DNA of 33,803 bases from an uncultured Anaerolineales bacterium (GTDB taxonomy: Bacteria; Chloroflexota; Anaerolineae; Anaerolineales; Villigracilaceae). The stretch is from positions 1 to 33,803 of the forward strand of contig CALFXA010000245.1 in the NCBI GenBank assembly GCA_937928015.1. Reading direction: 5' to 3'. The position numbers and the translations under genes were made by a program. The notes under the pieces are model-generated. The model was not told the origin of the DNA and searched no databases. It saw only the letters and a program-made list of their open reading frames with translations. Shown here one piece after another: positions 8,561 through 16,601 of the stretch (positions are counted from its first letter, which is position 1; every line of letters begins with the position of its first letter).

Positions 8561-9916
8561 TCACTTTCCAAGCTCTGCAATGATACGCGCCACATGACGG
8601 GCGTGCTTGAGATACAGGTCGATGCGGATATTCTCGTTGGGGGCATGCGTACGCGTATCGGGATAGCCCATGCCGCCCGTGGCGACAGGCAGTCCCAGCA
8701 CGTGGATGAATGGATGATTCGGCCCTGAGCCGCCCGTGATCGGGATCACCGCCATCGGTTTGTCGTACACCTCTTTGGCGGTATCCACCACCAGCTTGAT
8801 AAAGGGATGGTCTGGATCGGTGCGGGCGGGGAAGTCGCCGCCCAGGTTTTCGATCTGGATGTCTCTGAAGCCGTGAGCATCCAGGTGGGCACGCAGGCTG
8901 GCGAGGATCTTCTCAGGGTTCTGATTCGGCACCAGACGGAAATCGACTTTGGCGGAAGCGCGCGCGGGCAGCACGGTCTTCGAGCCAGGTCCCTGGTAGC
9001 CAGCGGTCAGCCCACAGATGGTGCAAGTAGGCGTGAAGACCTCCTCGATCTTGAGGTCGGTGCCGCCTGTCAGACCCTTGGTGAAGTATGGCACGCCGTA
9101 ACGGGATTTGTAATTATCCGACGGGTCGGGCAGGGCTTCCATCAACTCGCGGTCGCGCGCCGACGGAGGCTGCACGTCATCGTAAAAACCTGGGACGAGG
9201 ATGCGTTCGTCGGGACCCTTGAGCGTGTTCAGCGCCCAGACCAGCCGCCAGGCCGCGTTGGGGAAGATGCTGCCGCCCAGCCCCGAGTGGACGTCGGTGC
9301 CGAGCAGGTCGAGCGAGAGTTCCACGTAGAGGATGCCGCGCAGGCCGAGGTATTCCTGGGGTGTGTCGGTGTGGTCCACGCCGCCGAATTCCCACAGGCA
9401 GGCGTCAGCCTTGAGCAGATCGGTATGCTCGTTGACAAATTTCGCCAGGTTGACGCTGGCGGTTTCCTCTTCGCCTTCGATGATGAACTTGACAGTGCAG
9501 GGTAGCTCGCCTTCGGCCAGCAGCGCATCGATGGCGTGCAGGCGCGAGACGAGGTGTCCTTTGTCGTCGCTGACGCCGCGTCCGTACATCTTGCCATTGC
9601 GGATGCTGGGCTCGAAAGGCGGAGTCTCCCACAGTTCAAGCGGCTCGGGCGGCTGGACGTCGTAGTGGTTGTAGATCAGCAGGGTCTGGTCGCTTTTGCC
9701 TGTGCGCTCCGCGAACACAATGGGCGACCCCGCCGTGGGGTGGATTTGCACGGAAAAGCCGCGCGCCTTGAGCATCTCACCGACCAGGGCAGCGCATTCG
9801 TGCAGGCCGATCTTCTGCGCGGAAATGCTGGGCTGGGCTACCAGCCGTCCAAGTTCGGCCAGGCTGCGGTCCAGGTTGGCTTCGAGGTAAGAGTCGATTC
9901 TTGTGTAGTCGGTCAT
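8561..9916 (-). CDS. M20 family metallopeptidase / dipeptidase
   Basis: 451 residues from the ATG at 9916, which has an AGGAT ribosome site overlapping the stop of the upstream gene. The frame stays open well upstream, but that extension is only a shadow of the VTT gene. M20 zinc-ligand motifs are present: His84 and Asp86 in YNHYDVQPP, Asp117 in GRGVSDDKGH, the Glu cluster 149-151 in EGEEETAS, and a late histidine in the TGGSGPNHPF segment. The inserted dimerisation (lid) domain lies at about residues 195-305. Relatives hydrolyse dipeptides (CNDP/PepV-like) or N-acyl amino acids. There is no signal peptide, so it is cytoplasmic. It follows the VTT gene by 8 bases and is probably cotranscribed with udk, cyclophilin and VTT. 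Substrate unknown. Confidence 0.9.
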   Translation of the reverse strand: MTDYTRIDSYLEANLDRSLAELGRLVAQPSISAQKIGLHECAALVGEMLKARGFSVQIHPTAGSPIVFAERTGKSDQTLLIYNHYDVQPPEPLELWETPPFEPSIRNGKMYGRGVSDDKGHLVSRLHAIDALLAEGELPCTVKFIIEGEEETASVNLAKFVNEHTDLLKADACLWEFGGVDHTDTPQEYLGLRGILYVELSLDLLGTDVHSGLGGSIFPNAAWRLVWALNTLKGPDERILVPGFYDDVQPPSARDRELMEALPDPSDNYKSRYGVPYFTKGLTGGTDLKIEEVFTPTCTICGLTAGYQGPGSKTVLPARASAKVDFRLVPNQNPEKILASLRAHLDAHGFRDIQIENLGGDFPARTDPDHPFIKLVVDTAKEVYDKPMAVIPITGGSGPNHPFIHVLGLPVATGGMGYPDTRTHAPNENIRIDLYLKHARHVARIIAELGK

Positions 9917-9924
9917 GTCATATC

Positions 9925-10560
9925 CTATTTGGCAAAGTCCAGAATCCAATTGAGCGAATACGCACCTGCCAGGGCGAAGAGGGTCATTTTGATGAGCTGT
10001 CCAAGCCAGCAGAAAAAGAGGAAGCGGGCCATTGGCATTTTGCTCATTCCCGCCGCCACCCCTGCAATGTCGAAGAAAGGATTGGGCACGGCCGAAAGTA
10101 CCAGGATGGCCCACCCGCCGTATTTTTGGACCCAAGGCTCGATGCGGTTGTAGATGTCCATGCGTTCGATCACGGCCTGTCCGCTATAGCCAGCCAGGTA
10201 GCCAGAGAGTTCACCCAACGCGCCACCTGATCCCGCGGCCAGCCCCACAAAGATGGGGTTGAAGATCGCGCCCATGGCGAAGACCACTGCCACACCAGGC
10301 GCGGGCAGGAAGACCGTGGCATTGGCCAACAGTGCGATCAAGAAAATGCCAGGATAGCCGAAGGCTGCAAACTCTTCCACGCGGTCGCGGATGCTGAAGA
10401 CTAGCACGGTGATACCCACTACGGCCACCAGAGCCAGCACGCGCAGAGTCGCTGTCTTCCAATCGAAGGGCGCGCGGGCGGAGGAGTCAACAGCGTTCAC
10501 AGAGCTACTCTGTGAACGCTGTTCGGTCTCGGGGGTGTCAGGCTTCTTCGATGGTGACAC
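9925..10560 (-). CDS. VTT/DedA-like (SNARE-associated, YqaA type) membrane protein
   Basis: Up to 211 residues. A hydrophilic N-terminus is followed by a transmembrane segment at about 38-56 and hydrophobic stretches near 70-110, 150-165 and 175-205. The VTT-like core includes [34 protein letters not shown] and [15 protein letters not shown]. DedA/VTT proteins are implicated in lipid scrambling and membrane homeostasis; the exact cargo is unknown. The start is uncertain. GTG at 10560 overlaps the cyclophilin stop by 23 bases and has no good ribosome site; GTG at 10500 is an alternative. The low-complexity N-terminus (residues about 12-24) is encoded by a 16-bp palindrome, so part of the annotated N-terminus may really be intergenic. 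Confidence 0.82.
   Translation of the reverse strand: MSPSKKPDTPETEQRSQSSSVNAVDSSARAPFDWKTATLRVLALVAVVGITVLVFSIRDRVEEFAAFGYPGIFLIALLANATVFLPAPGVAVVFAMGAIFNPIFVGLAAGSGGALGELSGYLAGYSGQAVIERMDIYNRIEPWVQKYGGWAILVLSAVPNPFFDIAGVAAGMSKMPMARFLFFCWLGQLIKMTLFALAGAYSLNWILDFAK
10489..10523. repeat. 16-bp palindrome at the cyclophilin/VTT junction
   Basis: AACAGCGTTCACAGAG (10489-10504) and its exact reverse complement (10508-10523) flank a CTA loop. It falls in the first codons of the VTT frame, just past the cyclophilin stop. There is no T tract, so a terminator is unlikely; it resembles a REP-type palindrome. Confidence 0.7.
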
Positions 10561-11047
10561 GGATGATCTTTACCGCAGGAGCGTTGACGTTGTTGGGGTC
10601 ACGCACAGGGATCGACATCAACACGCCTGTCCCGTCGATGATTTGCCCAAAGACGGTGTGTTTGCCGTCCAGCCAGGGCGTAGGGACGTGGGTGATGAAG
10701 AACTGTGATCCGTTGGTGTTGGGTCCTGCATTTGCCATCGAGAGGATGCCGCGCTTGTCGTGCTTGAGGCTGGGGTGGAACTCGTCTTTGAACTTGTAGC
10801 CAGGTCCGCCGCGGCCTGTACCGGTGGGGTCGCCGCCCTGCACCATGAAGTCGTTGATGACGCGGTGGAAGATGATGCCGTCGTAAAAGCCTTCGCGCGC
10901 GAGGAAGACGAAGTTGTTGACCGTATTCGGGACTTTGTCTGCAAACAACTCGATCACCATGGTGCCTTTGTCGGTTTCCATGTGAGCGGTGTATTTCTTC
11001 TTCGGGTCGATCTGCATCGCGGGCGGGGTGCTCCATTGCTTGGTCAT
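10538..11047 (-). CDS. Cyclophilin-type peptidyl-prolyl cis-trans isomerase
   Basis: 169 residues from the ATG at 11047, behind an excellent AAAGGAG site. The upstream in-frame start at 11092 would include the ribosome site and is rejected. The whole protein is one cyclophilin domain: [19 protein letters not shown] with the catalytic Arg62 (Arg55 of human cyclophilin A), GSQFFIT (residues 113-119) and [10 protein letters not shown] with Trp125 and His130. It catalyses proline isomerisation during protein folding. It lacks a signal peptide and so is cytoplasmic. It lies downstream of uridine kinase, separated by a palindromic repeat, and overlaps the VTT gene. Confident; the symbol ppiA or ppiB is not assigned because the paralog cannot be told. 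Confidence 0.94.
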   Translation of the reverse strand: MTKQWSTPPAMQIDPKKKYTAHMETDKGTMVIELFADKVPNTVNNFVFLAREGFYDGIIFHRVINDFMVQGGDPTGTGRGGPGYKFKDEFHPSLKHDKRGILSMANAGPNTNGSQFFITHVPTPWLDGKHTVFGQIIDGTGVLMSIPVRDPNNVNAPAVKIIRVTIEEA

Positions 11048-11072
11048 GTTTTCTCCTTTTGAAAAAGTTAAA

Positions 11073-11107
11073 CATACCTGACGGGTCTTCAAGACCTGTC
11101 AGGTATG
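11073..11107. repeat. 17-bp near-perfect palindrome between udk and the cyclophilin gene
   Basis: CATACCTGACGGGTCTT (11073-11089) pairs with AAGACCTGTCAGGTATG (11091-11107) with one G/T wobble and a 1-base loop. It fills almost the whole 63-base gap. The ACCTGACAGGTCTT-type unit is recalled as a recurrent intergenic palindrome in Chloroflexota genomes (not searched). Confidence 0.7.
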
Positions 11108-11110
11108 GGG

Positions 11111-11731
11111 TTACTTGAGTAGGGTCTCGATGCGCGCCACGACCATATCGAGGGCGGGGAGGTTGAATCCGCCCTCGGGGATGATGACGTCGGCGTAGCG
11201 CTTGGATGGCTCGACGAATTCGAGGTGCATCGGGCGGACGGTCTTCATGTATTGCTTGATGACCGATTCGGGGGTGCGGCTGCGTTCGGTGATGTCGCGC
11301 TGCAGGCGGCGGATCAGCCGCAGGTCGGCGTCGGTGTCCACGAAGATCTTCACATCGAAGCACTGGCGTAGTTCGGGTTCCGCGAAGATCAGGATGCCTT
11401 CCACCAAAATGACCGCACGCGGCTGGACCCTGAAGTTGCGCTCGGTTCGGCTGTGCGTGGAAAAGTCATAGATGGGCACGTCCACGGCGTGTCCCGCCTT
11501 GAGCTGCTCGATGTGATAGGCCAGCAACTCGGTCTCAAGCGAGTTGGGGTGGTCGAAGTTGACCTCGGCGCGCTGGGCAGGCGGCAGGCCTGTCAGGTCC
11601 TTGTAGTATGAGTCGTGTTGTAAAAAGGCGATTCGGTCAGGGCCGACCCGCTGCAGGATTTCCTGCGCCACCGTGGTCTTGCCCGAGCCCGAACCGCCTG
11701 CGATGCCGATTACAAGGGGGGGATGTGTCAT
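11111..11731 (-). CDS. udk: Uridine kinase
   Basis: 206 residues, the normal length. The Walker A motif GIAGGSGSGKTT occupies residues 9-20, HDSYYKD is at 39-45, and NFDHPNSLE and PIYDFSTHSRT form the nucleoside-binding region (about 58-95). VILVEGILIF and RLIRRLQRDITERSRT follow. It phosphorylates uridine and cytidine to UMP and CMP in pyrimidine salvage, using ATP or GTP, in the cytoplasm. It is the first gene of the minus-strand run udk-cyclophilin-VTT-M20. The promoter TATAAT lies only 6 bases before the ATG and there is no Shine-Dalgarno site, so the mRNA is probably leaderless. Confidence 0.95.
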   Translation of the reverse strand: MTHPPLVIGIAGGSGSGKTTVAQEILQRVGPDRIAFLQHDSYYKDLTGLPPAQRAEVNFDHPNSLETELLAYHIEQLKAGHAVDVPIYDFSTHSRTERNFRVQPRAVILVEGILIFAEPELRQCFDVKIFVDTDADLRLIRRLQRDITERSRTPESVIKQYMKTVRPMHLEFVEPSKRYADVIIPEGGFNLPALDMVVARIETLLK

Positions 11732-11737
11732 AGTCCG

Positions 11738-11743
11738 ATTATA
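11738..11743 (-). promoter_or_regulatory. -10 box of the leaderless udk promoter
   Basis: Minus strand TATAAT, then CGGACT, then the ATG at 11731. Transcription would begin at or next to the start codon. No clear -35 is seen 17 bases upstream. Confidence 0.55.
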
Positions 11744-11794
11744 CCCGCTCGGCAGTTTTGAGTGATATTTTTATGCCTTTTCGGAAATTCCCGC

Positions 11795-11823
11795 TTGACA
11801 CACACGAACGGATTGTGTATAGT
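11795..11823 (+). promoter_or_regulatory. Sigma-70-type promoter of the first Lrp gene, with internal dyad
   Basis: TTGACA (11795-11800), a 17-base spacer, then TATAGT (11818-11823); transcription should begin near 11830. Within it, ACACA (11800-11804) and TGTGT (11814-11818) form a dyad spaced by 9 bases, a possible operator for autoregulation. This is the only strong promoter seen before the aminotransferase/ALDH/Pot block. Confidence 0.75.
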
Positions 11824-11861
11824 AGCGCGAAACGTAAATTCGGAATAATAATGGGTTATCT

Positions 11862-12380
11862 ATGTATGAAATCGACAAATCAGACGTAAAAATCGTCAAT
11901 TTACTCCTCGAAGACGGTCGAATGTCGGCCTCCGAGATCGCCCGTCAGTTGGGAGACATCTCCGAACGGGCGGTGCGCTACCGAATCGAAAAGATGATCG
12001 ACGAAGGCGTGATCCAGATCAGCGCGGTGGTCCACCCCCAGGCGCTCGGTCTGACCACCACCGCCGACGTCTGGCTGGAGGTCGAGTCGGACCAAATCCT
12101 CGACGTGGCGCGCAAGATGACCGAGTACGACAACGTGAGCTATGTGGCCTGCGGTATCGGCCAGTCTGACGTGAGCATCCAGGTCATTGCGAAGGACACG
12201 GCTGAGATCTACCGTTTTGTGACGGAGACCGTCCGCAAGACGCCTGGCGTCCGCAAGACCACCACGTCCATCGTGCCAATTGTCCTCAAGGATGTGTACC
12301 ACTGGCGGGTGCCCGCGAGCATCGCGGAGGATGCCACGCCCGAAGACCTCAAACATAAAAATAATTCGGAGGATGTATGA
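11862..12380 (+). CDS. Lrp/AsnC family transcriptional regulator (island regulator 1)
   Basis: 172 residues. The N-terminal helix-turn-helix (about 5-55) reads DKSDVKIVNLLLEDGRMSASEIARQLGDISERAVRYRIEKM in consecutive family blocks. A RAM ligand-binding domain (about 65-150) includes GLTTTADVWLEVESDQILDVARKM and YVACGIGQSDVSIQVIAKD. Lrp proteins form octamers or dimers that sense amino acids or related metabolites. A strong promoter lies upstream, but the leader of about 32 bases lacks a clear ribosome site. The stop overlaps the next aminotransferase start (ATGA), so it is cotranscribed and likely controls the island; the ligand could be an amino acid or polyamine product (inference). The C-terminal tail after about 155 is variable and charged. 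Confidence 0.92.
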   Translation: MYEIDKSDVKIVNLLLEDGRMSASEIARQLGDISERAVRYRIEKMIDEGVIQISAVVHPQALGLTTTADVWLEVESDQILDVARKMTEYDNVSYVACGIGQSDVSIQVIAKDTAEIYRFVTETVRKTPGVRKTTTSIVPIVLKDVYHWRVPASIAEDATPEDLKHKNNSEDV

Positions 12381-13681
12381 GTTTATTTGGCCCGAACAGC
12401 CAGTCACTACAGCAACGCGCCCGGAAGGTCATCCCCTTGGGGGTGAATTCCAATTTCCGCTATTGGGGCGAGGGGATCACGCCCTACGTGGAGAGAGGCA
12501 AGGGTGCGTATCTGTGGGACGTGGACGGTAAATGCTACATCGATTACCGTATGGCATTCGGGCCGATCATTCTGGGACATGCCTATGACGAGGTGGATGC
12601 CCAGGTGGTCGAAGAACTCAAGAAGGGTTCGCTCTTCGCCATGACGGGCGAACTGGAGGTGGCGCTGGTCGAACTGATCGTGGATCTGTGCCCCGCCGTG
12701 GAAATGGCGCGCCTGGCCTGTTCGGGCACCGAGGCCACCATGCATGCCATCCGCGTTGCGCGCGCTTATACAGGGCGCGAGATCATCCTCAAATTCGAGG
12801 GGAATTATCACGGGATGCACGACCACGCCTTGTGGTCCACCTACGCTCCCATTGAATCCTACGGGAATCGACGCAGTCCCATCCCTGTGCCAGCATCCTC
12901 AGGAATCCCCAGAAATTTGCGCGACACGATCATCACGCTGCCGTTCAATGACGTGGAAGGGTTCGAGCGCGTGATGAAGTCCTTCGGCGACCAGATTGCG
13001 GCGGTCATCACCGAGCCATGCCAGGGCAACTGCGGCGCCATCGACGCCCAGCCTGGATTCCTGGAACTGATCCGTCAGCGCACCGAGGAGCACGGCATCG
13101 TTTTCATTCTGGATGAGGTCAAGACGGGGTTCCGCATCGCAAACGGCGGCGCGCAGGAAATCCACAAGATCGTTCCAGACTTGGCGACGTATGCCAAGGC
13201 CATGGGCAACGGGTATCCGATTGCGGCGTTCGGCGGCAAGGCGGAGATCATGTCCATTGTTGGCAGGGGCGTCTCGCAGGGTGGGACGTACACCAACAAC
13301 AAACCTGGAGTCGCGGCGGCTTATACCACCTTGAAGTTGTTGCGCGAGAAACCCATCTTGAAGACCATCGCCCAACGCGGCGAGCGCCTGATGGATGGTC
13401 TGCGCGATATCCTCACCGAAAATGGCATTCCCTTTGTAATGAGCGGATACCCCGCCATGTTCTCATTTGCCCTGGGCGTGGAGTCGGTCACCTGTCAGCG
13501 CGATTGGAGTGTCTCGGACCAGGAGTTTTATCTCAAGCTGACGGAGATGGCCATCGAGCGCGGGGTGATGCCCGACCATGATGCGCGTGAGCCGTGGTTC
13601 CTGTGCTATTCGCACAGCGATGCGGATATCGATGAGACTCTGAATGTCTACGCAGATGTCGTGAAGAAAGCCAAGCAGTAA
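12377..13681 (+). CDS. Class III aminotransferase, glutamate-1-semialdehyde aminomutase-like
   Basis: 434 residues. The start ATG overlaps the lrp stop, with GGAGG 5 bases before it. It has the PLP fold type I signature of the GSA-aminomutase branch: GTEATMHAIRVARAYTGR (residues 118-134), ILDEVKTGFR with Asp246, and the PLP lysine Lys274 in TYAKAMGNGYPIAAFGG. True HemL has a different lysine context and sits in heme operons; nothing heme-related is present here, so an amino-group transfer role on an amine or omega-amino acid is more likely. Its neighbours (omega-aminotransferase, MmsA-type ALDH, PatA, PotABCD) point to amine catabolism. The substrate cannot be given. Confidence 0.88.
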   Translation: MSLFGPNSQSLQQRARKVIPLGVNSNFRYWGEGITPYVERGKGAYLWDVDGKCYIDYRMAFGPIILGHAYDEVDAQVVEELKKGSLFAMTGELEVALVELIVDLCPAVEMARLACSGTEATMHAIRVARAYTGREIILKFEGNYHGMHDHALWSTYAPIESYGNRRSPIPVPASSGIPRNLRDTIITLPFNDVEGFERVMKSFGDQIAAVITEPCQGNCGAIDAQPGFLELIRQRTEEHGIVFILDEVKTGFRIANGGAQEIHKIVPDLATYAKAMGNGYPIAAFGGKAEIMSIVGRGVSQGGTYTNNKPGVAAAYTTLKLLREKPILKTIAQRGERLMDGLRDILTENGIPFVMSGYPAMFSFALGVESVTCQRDWSVSDQEFYLKLTEMAIERGVMPDHDAREPWFLCYSHSDADIDETLNVYADVVKKAKQ

Positions 13682-13683
13682 TC

Positions 13684-13737
13684 GTTGGCAGGTTCGCAGG
13701 TTGGTTGAGAATCCCGACTTGTGAACCTGCTATTTTT
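13684..13737 (+). repeat. Dispersed GTTGGCAGGTTC...TGTGAACCTGC repeat, copy 1
   Basis: The arms GCAGGTTC (13688-13695) and GAACCTGC (13723-13730) can pair over a 27-base loop and are followed by TATTTTTTC, so it may also act as a weak terminator after the aminotransferase. The 12-mer GTTGGCAGGTTC and 11-mer TGTGAACCTGC recur at 29374-29400. Confidence 0.6.
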
Positions 13738-13756
13738 TCAATTCAATGGAGCTGTC

Positions 13757-15082
13757 ATGACTAAACTCACTTCCAAAGAAATTGTTGACCTCAGCAGGGA
13801 GTACACCTTTTTCTCCTGGTCTGTGCAGGGACAGGCCAATCCCATTCCTGTTGAAAAGGCGGAAGGGATTTATTTCTGGGACACGGATGGAAAACGCTAC
13901 ATCGACTTTTCATCCCAGTTGATGAACACGAACATCGGTCACCAGCATCCGAAGGTGGTCAAGGCCATACAGGACCAGGCTGCGAAATTGTGCTTTGTGC
14001 ATCCAGGCAACACCACCGATGTCCGTGCCCAGCTCGGCAAGCGGCTGGCGGAGGTCACGCCAGGGAATCTTAAGAAGACCTTCTTTGCCCTGGGCGGTTC
14101 AGAAGCCAATGAGAACGCCATCAAGATTGCGCGCTTTTACACGGGGCGGCACAAGATTCTGTCCCGCTACCGCTCATATCACGGCGCGACCCACGGTTCG
14201 ATTGCGCTGACGGGCGATTATCGTCGCCTGGCGGTCGAGCCGACCATGCCTGGCGGGGTGCATTTCCTCGACCCGTTTTGCTATCGCTGTCCGTTCGGGC
14301 AGAAGAAGGAAACCTGCAAGCGTGAGTGTATTTCACACCTTGAAGAGGTCATCAAGTACGAGGGTCCCGACAAGATCGCGGCCATCATCATGGAGGGTGT
14401 GGTCGGCTCGAACGGGCTGATCGTTCCGCCCGATGATTACTGGCCGCGTGTGCGCGAACTATGCGACAAGTATGGCATCCTGCTAATCTCAGACGAAGTG
14501 ATGAGTGGATGGGGCCGCACGGGAAAATGGTTTGCCGTGGACAATTGGGGCGTGACGCCCAACATCATCACCACCGCAAAGGGCATCACCAGCGGATACG
14601 TTCCACTCGGCGCGGTGATCGTCTCGGACAAGATCGCCGAATTCTTCAACGACAAATATCTCTACGCGGGTCTGACCTACAACGGTCACGCGCTGGCCTG
14701 TGCCGCGGCGCTTGCCACCATCGACGTGTACGAGGAAGACCATCTGATCGAGAACGCGGCCACGCTGGGCGGCTATCTCGGCGAATGTTTGGAAGACATC
14801 AAGGAACGTCATCCTTCGGTCGGGGACGCGCGTTACATCGGCCTGTTCAGCACACTGGAACTGGTCAGCAATCGCGAGACGAAGGAAAGTTTCCCCGCTT
14901 CGGTGATGGGCGAAGTTGGAAAGGTGCTGCGCGAGAATGGTCTGTTCACCTTCATCATGGCGAATAACATGGGCAGCATGCTCTTTATCGTGCCGCCGCT
15001 GTGTATCACGAAGGAACAACTTGACGAAGGCTTGGTCATCGTCGAGAAGGCGTTGGAAGTTGCGGATAAGAATATTAAGTAA
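13757..15082 (+). CDS. Class III omega-aminotransferase (beta-alanine/taurine:pyruvate type)
   Basis: 441 residues from the ATG at 13757, with GGAG at 13748-13751; the in-frame ATG at 13721 lies inside the repeat and is rejected. Class III hallmarks: [19 protein letters not shown] (113-131), [17 protein letters not shown] with Asp246, and the PLP lysine Lys275 in [16 protein letters not shown]. Four cysteines, Cys175, 178, 187 and 191, form the CYRCPFG...C...C insert typical of the taurine/omega-amino-acid branch. Such enzymes move the amino group of beta-alanine, taurine or similar to pyruvate or 2-oxoglutarate. It is directly followed by an MmsA-type dehydrogenase, the same pairing as beta-alanine transaminase with malonate-semialdehyde dehydrogenase in pseudomonads. 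A beta-alanine role is therefore favoured, but it is inference. Confidence 0.88.
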   Translation: MTKLTSKEIVDLSREYTFFSWSVQGQANPIPVEKAEGIYFWDTDGKRYIDFSSQLMNTNIGHQHPKVVKAIQDQAAKLCFVHPGNTTDVRAQLGKRLAEVTPGNLKKTFFALGGSEANENAIKIARFYTGRHKILSRYRSYHGATHGSIALTGDYRRLAVEPTMPGGVHFLDPFCYRCPFGQKKETCKRECISHLEEVIKYEGPDKIAAIIMEGVVGSNGLIVPPDDYWPRVRELCDKYGILLISDEVMSGWGRTGKWFAVDNWGVTPNIITTAKGITSGYVPLGAVIVSDKIAEFFNDKYLYAGLTYNGHALACAAALATIDVYEEDHLIENAATLGGYLGECLEDIKERHPSVGDARYIGLFSTLELVSNRETKESFPASVMGEVGKVLRENGLFTFIMANNMGSMLFIVPPLCITKEQLDEGLVIVEKALEVADKNIK

Positions 15083-15106
15083 GGGCGACTCGTCGAGTCG
15101 CCCTTA
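15080..15106. repeat. 13-bp perfect palindrome between the omega-aminotransferase and ALDH genes
   Basis: TAAGGGCGACTCG (15080-15092), a single T, then the exact reverse complement (15094-15106). It begins with the TAA stop of the aminotransferase and ends just before the CAGGAGA ribosome site of the ALDH. GGGCGACTCGTCGAGTCGCC-type units are recalled as dispersed repeats in environmental genomes. There is no T tract, so an mRNA-processing or stability role is as likely as termination. Confidence 0.75.
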
Positions 15107-15117
15107 CAGGAGACATC

Positions 15118-16584
15118 ATGGAAATCCTGAATTACATCAACGGCGAATGGATCAAGCCTGAAGTCGGCGAATACTTCGACGTGGTCAACCCTGCCACGGG
15201 GGAGGTCGTGGCGCGGACGCCCTTGTGCGGTCAGGCTGAGGTGGACGCGGCGGCGAAAGCGGCCAGCGAAGCGTTCCCTGGCTGGCGGCGGACTCCCGTG
15301 CAGGACCGCGTGCAATATCTATTTAAGCTGCGTAATATCATGCGTGAGCATGGCGACGAGATCGCCAAACTCATCACGCAGGAATCAGGCAAGACCTTCG
15401 AGGAAGCCAAGGCCGAGATGGTGCGCGCCTTCGAGAATATCGAAGTGGCCTGTGGGATGCCGCACCTCGGCAAGGGCGAGTTGGTGGAAGACATCGCACC
15501 TGGCATCGACGAGCTGATGATCCGCCAGCCTGTGGGCGTGTGCGCCACCATCGCGCCGTTCAACTTCCCTGGCATGATTCCGTTTTGGTATCTGCCTTAC
15601 GCGTTGGCGGCGGGCAATACCTACATTGTCAAGCCTTCAGAGAAGGTGCCGATGACGATGCAGTACATCTTCAAGCTGATTGAGCAGGTCGGCTTCCCGA
15701 AGGGCGTGGTCAACATGGTCAATGGCGCGAAGGAGACCGTGGATGGCATCCTCGATCATCCCGTCATCCGCGCCATCACATTTGTCGGCTCGACCAACGT
15801 GGCGAAGTACATCTACAGTCGCGCTTCCGCCAACGGGAAACGAGTCCAGGCTCAGGGCGGGGCGAAGAATCCCGTCATCGTGCTGCCCGATGCCGATATG
15901 GACATGGCCACCAAGATCATCGCAGATTCAGCCTTCGGCTGCGCGGGTCAGCGCTGCCTTGCGGTCTCGCTGGCGGTGACGGTTGGCTCGGCGCGCAATG
16001 AATTCACCGAACTGATCTGTGACGCCGCATCCAGCCGCGTGGTGGGATACGGCCTTGACTCGGGCGTGCAGATGGGCCCCGTCATCAACCCCGCCAGCAA
16101 GGCGCGCGTCGAACAATTGATCGGCATCGGCGCGGCGGAAGGGGCCAACGTCTGCGTGGACGGGCGCGGGACCACGATCAAGGGGTACGAAAAAGGTAAT
16201 TTCGTGCACCCCACCATCGTGGCGGATGTCCAGCCTGGCAGCGAGTTGTGGCGCACCGAGGTATTCGGTCCCGTCCTGGGCTTGATGCACGTCAACACCA
16301 TCGATGAAGCCATCGCGCTGGCGAACAGCCATTCGTACGGCAACCAGGCCAGCCTGTTCACGTCGAGTGGCGCAGCGGCGCGTAAGTTCCGCTACGAGGT
16401 CGAGGCAGGCAACATCGGCATCAACATCGGCGTGGCCGCCCCGATGGCCTTCTTCCCGTTCAGCGGCTGGAAGGATTCGTTCTTCGGCGATATGCACGGA
16501 CAGTCAATGGATGCGGTGGAATTCTTTACGCAGAAGAAAGTGATTGTAGAGCGCTGGCCGAAGGAATGGTCGCGCAAATTCTAA
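15118..16584 (+). CDS. mmsA: CoA-acylating (methyl)malonate-semialdehyde dehydrogenase, MmsA/IolA family
   Basis: 488 residues with CAGGAGACATC before the ATG. It carries the aldehyde dehydrogenase fold with MmsA features: [15 protein letters not shown] with Asn149, VKPSEK near 172-176, and the catalytic Cys280 in [11 protein letters not shown], the distinctive GQRC context of MMSDH. The C-terminal [16 protein letters not shown] block also fits. MMSDHs oxidise methylmalonate or malonate semialdehyde to propionyl- or acetyl-CoA with NAD and CoA, releasing CO2. In this context malonate semialdehyde from beta-alanine is the likely substrate. An extra Cys275 replaces the usual alanine in the active-site loop. 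It is cytoplasmic, and is cotranscribed with the omega-aminotransferase and, 17 bases later, PatA. Confidence 0.92.
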   Translation: MEILNYINGEWIKPEVGEYFDVVNPATGEVVARTPLCGQAEVDAAAKAASEAFPGWRRTPVQDRVQYLFKLRNIMREHGDEIAKLITQESGKTFEEAKAEMVRAFENIEVACGMPHLGKGELVEDIAPGIDELMIRQPVGVCATIAPFNFPGMIPFWYLPYALAAGNTYIVKPSEKVPMTMQYIFKLIEQVGFPKGVVNMVNGAKETVDGILDHPVIRAITFVGSTNVAKYIYSRASANGKRVQAQGGAKNPVIVLPDADMDMATKIIADSAFGCAGQRCLAVSLAVTVGSARNEFTELICDAASSRVVGYGLDSGVQMGPVINPASKARVEQLIGIGAAEGANVCVDGRGTTIKGYEKGNFVHPTIVADVQPGSELWRTEVFGPVLGLMHVNTIDEAIALANSHSYGNQASLFTSSGAAARKFRYEVEAGNIGINIGVAAPMAFFPFSGWKDSFFGDMHGQSMDAVEFFTQKKVIVERWPKEWSRKF

Positions 16585-16601
16585 ATTGGAGAGAAGCGAG
16601 T

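Noticed and set aside
9917..10135. N-terminal extension of the M20 peptidase
   Set aside because: The open frame runs through the VTT gene; M20 homology begins at the ATG at 9916, which has a ribosome site.
12377..13681. hemL (glutamate-1-semialdehyde aminomutase) for heme synthesis
   Set aside because: No heme genes are nearby and the context is amine catabolism; the fold is shared by many amine transaminases.
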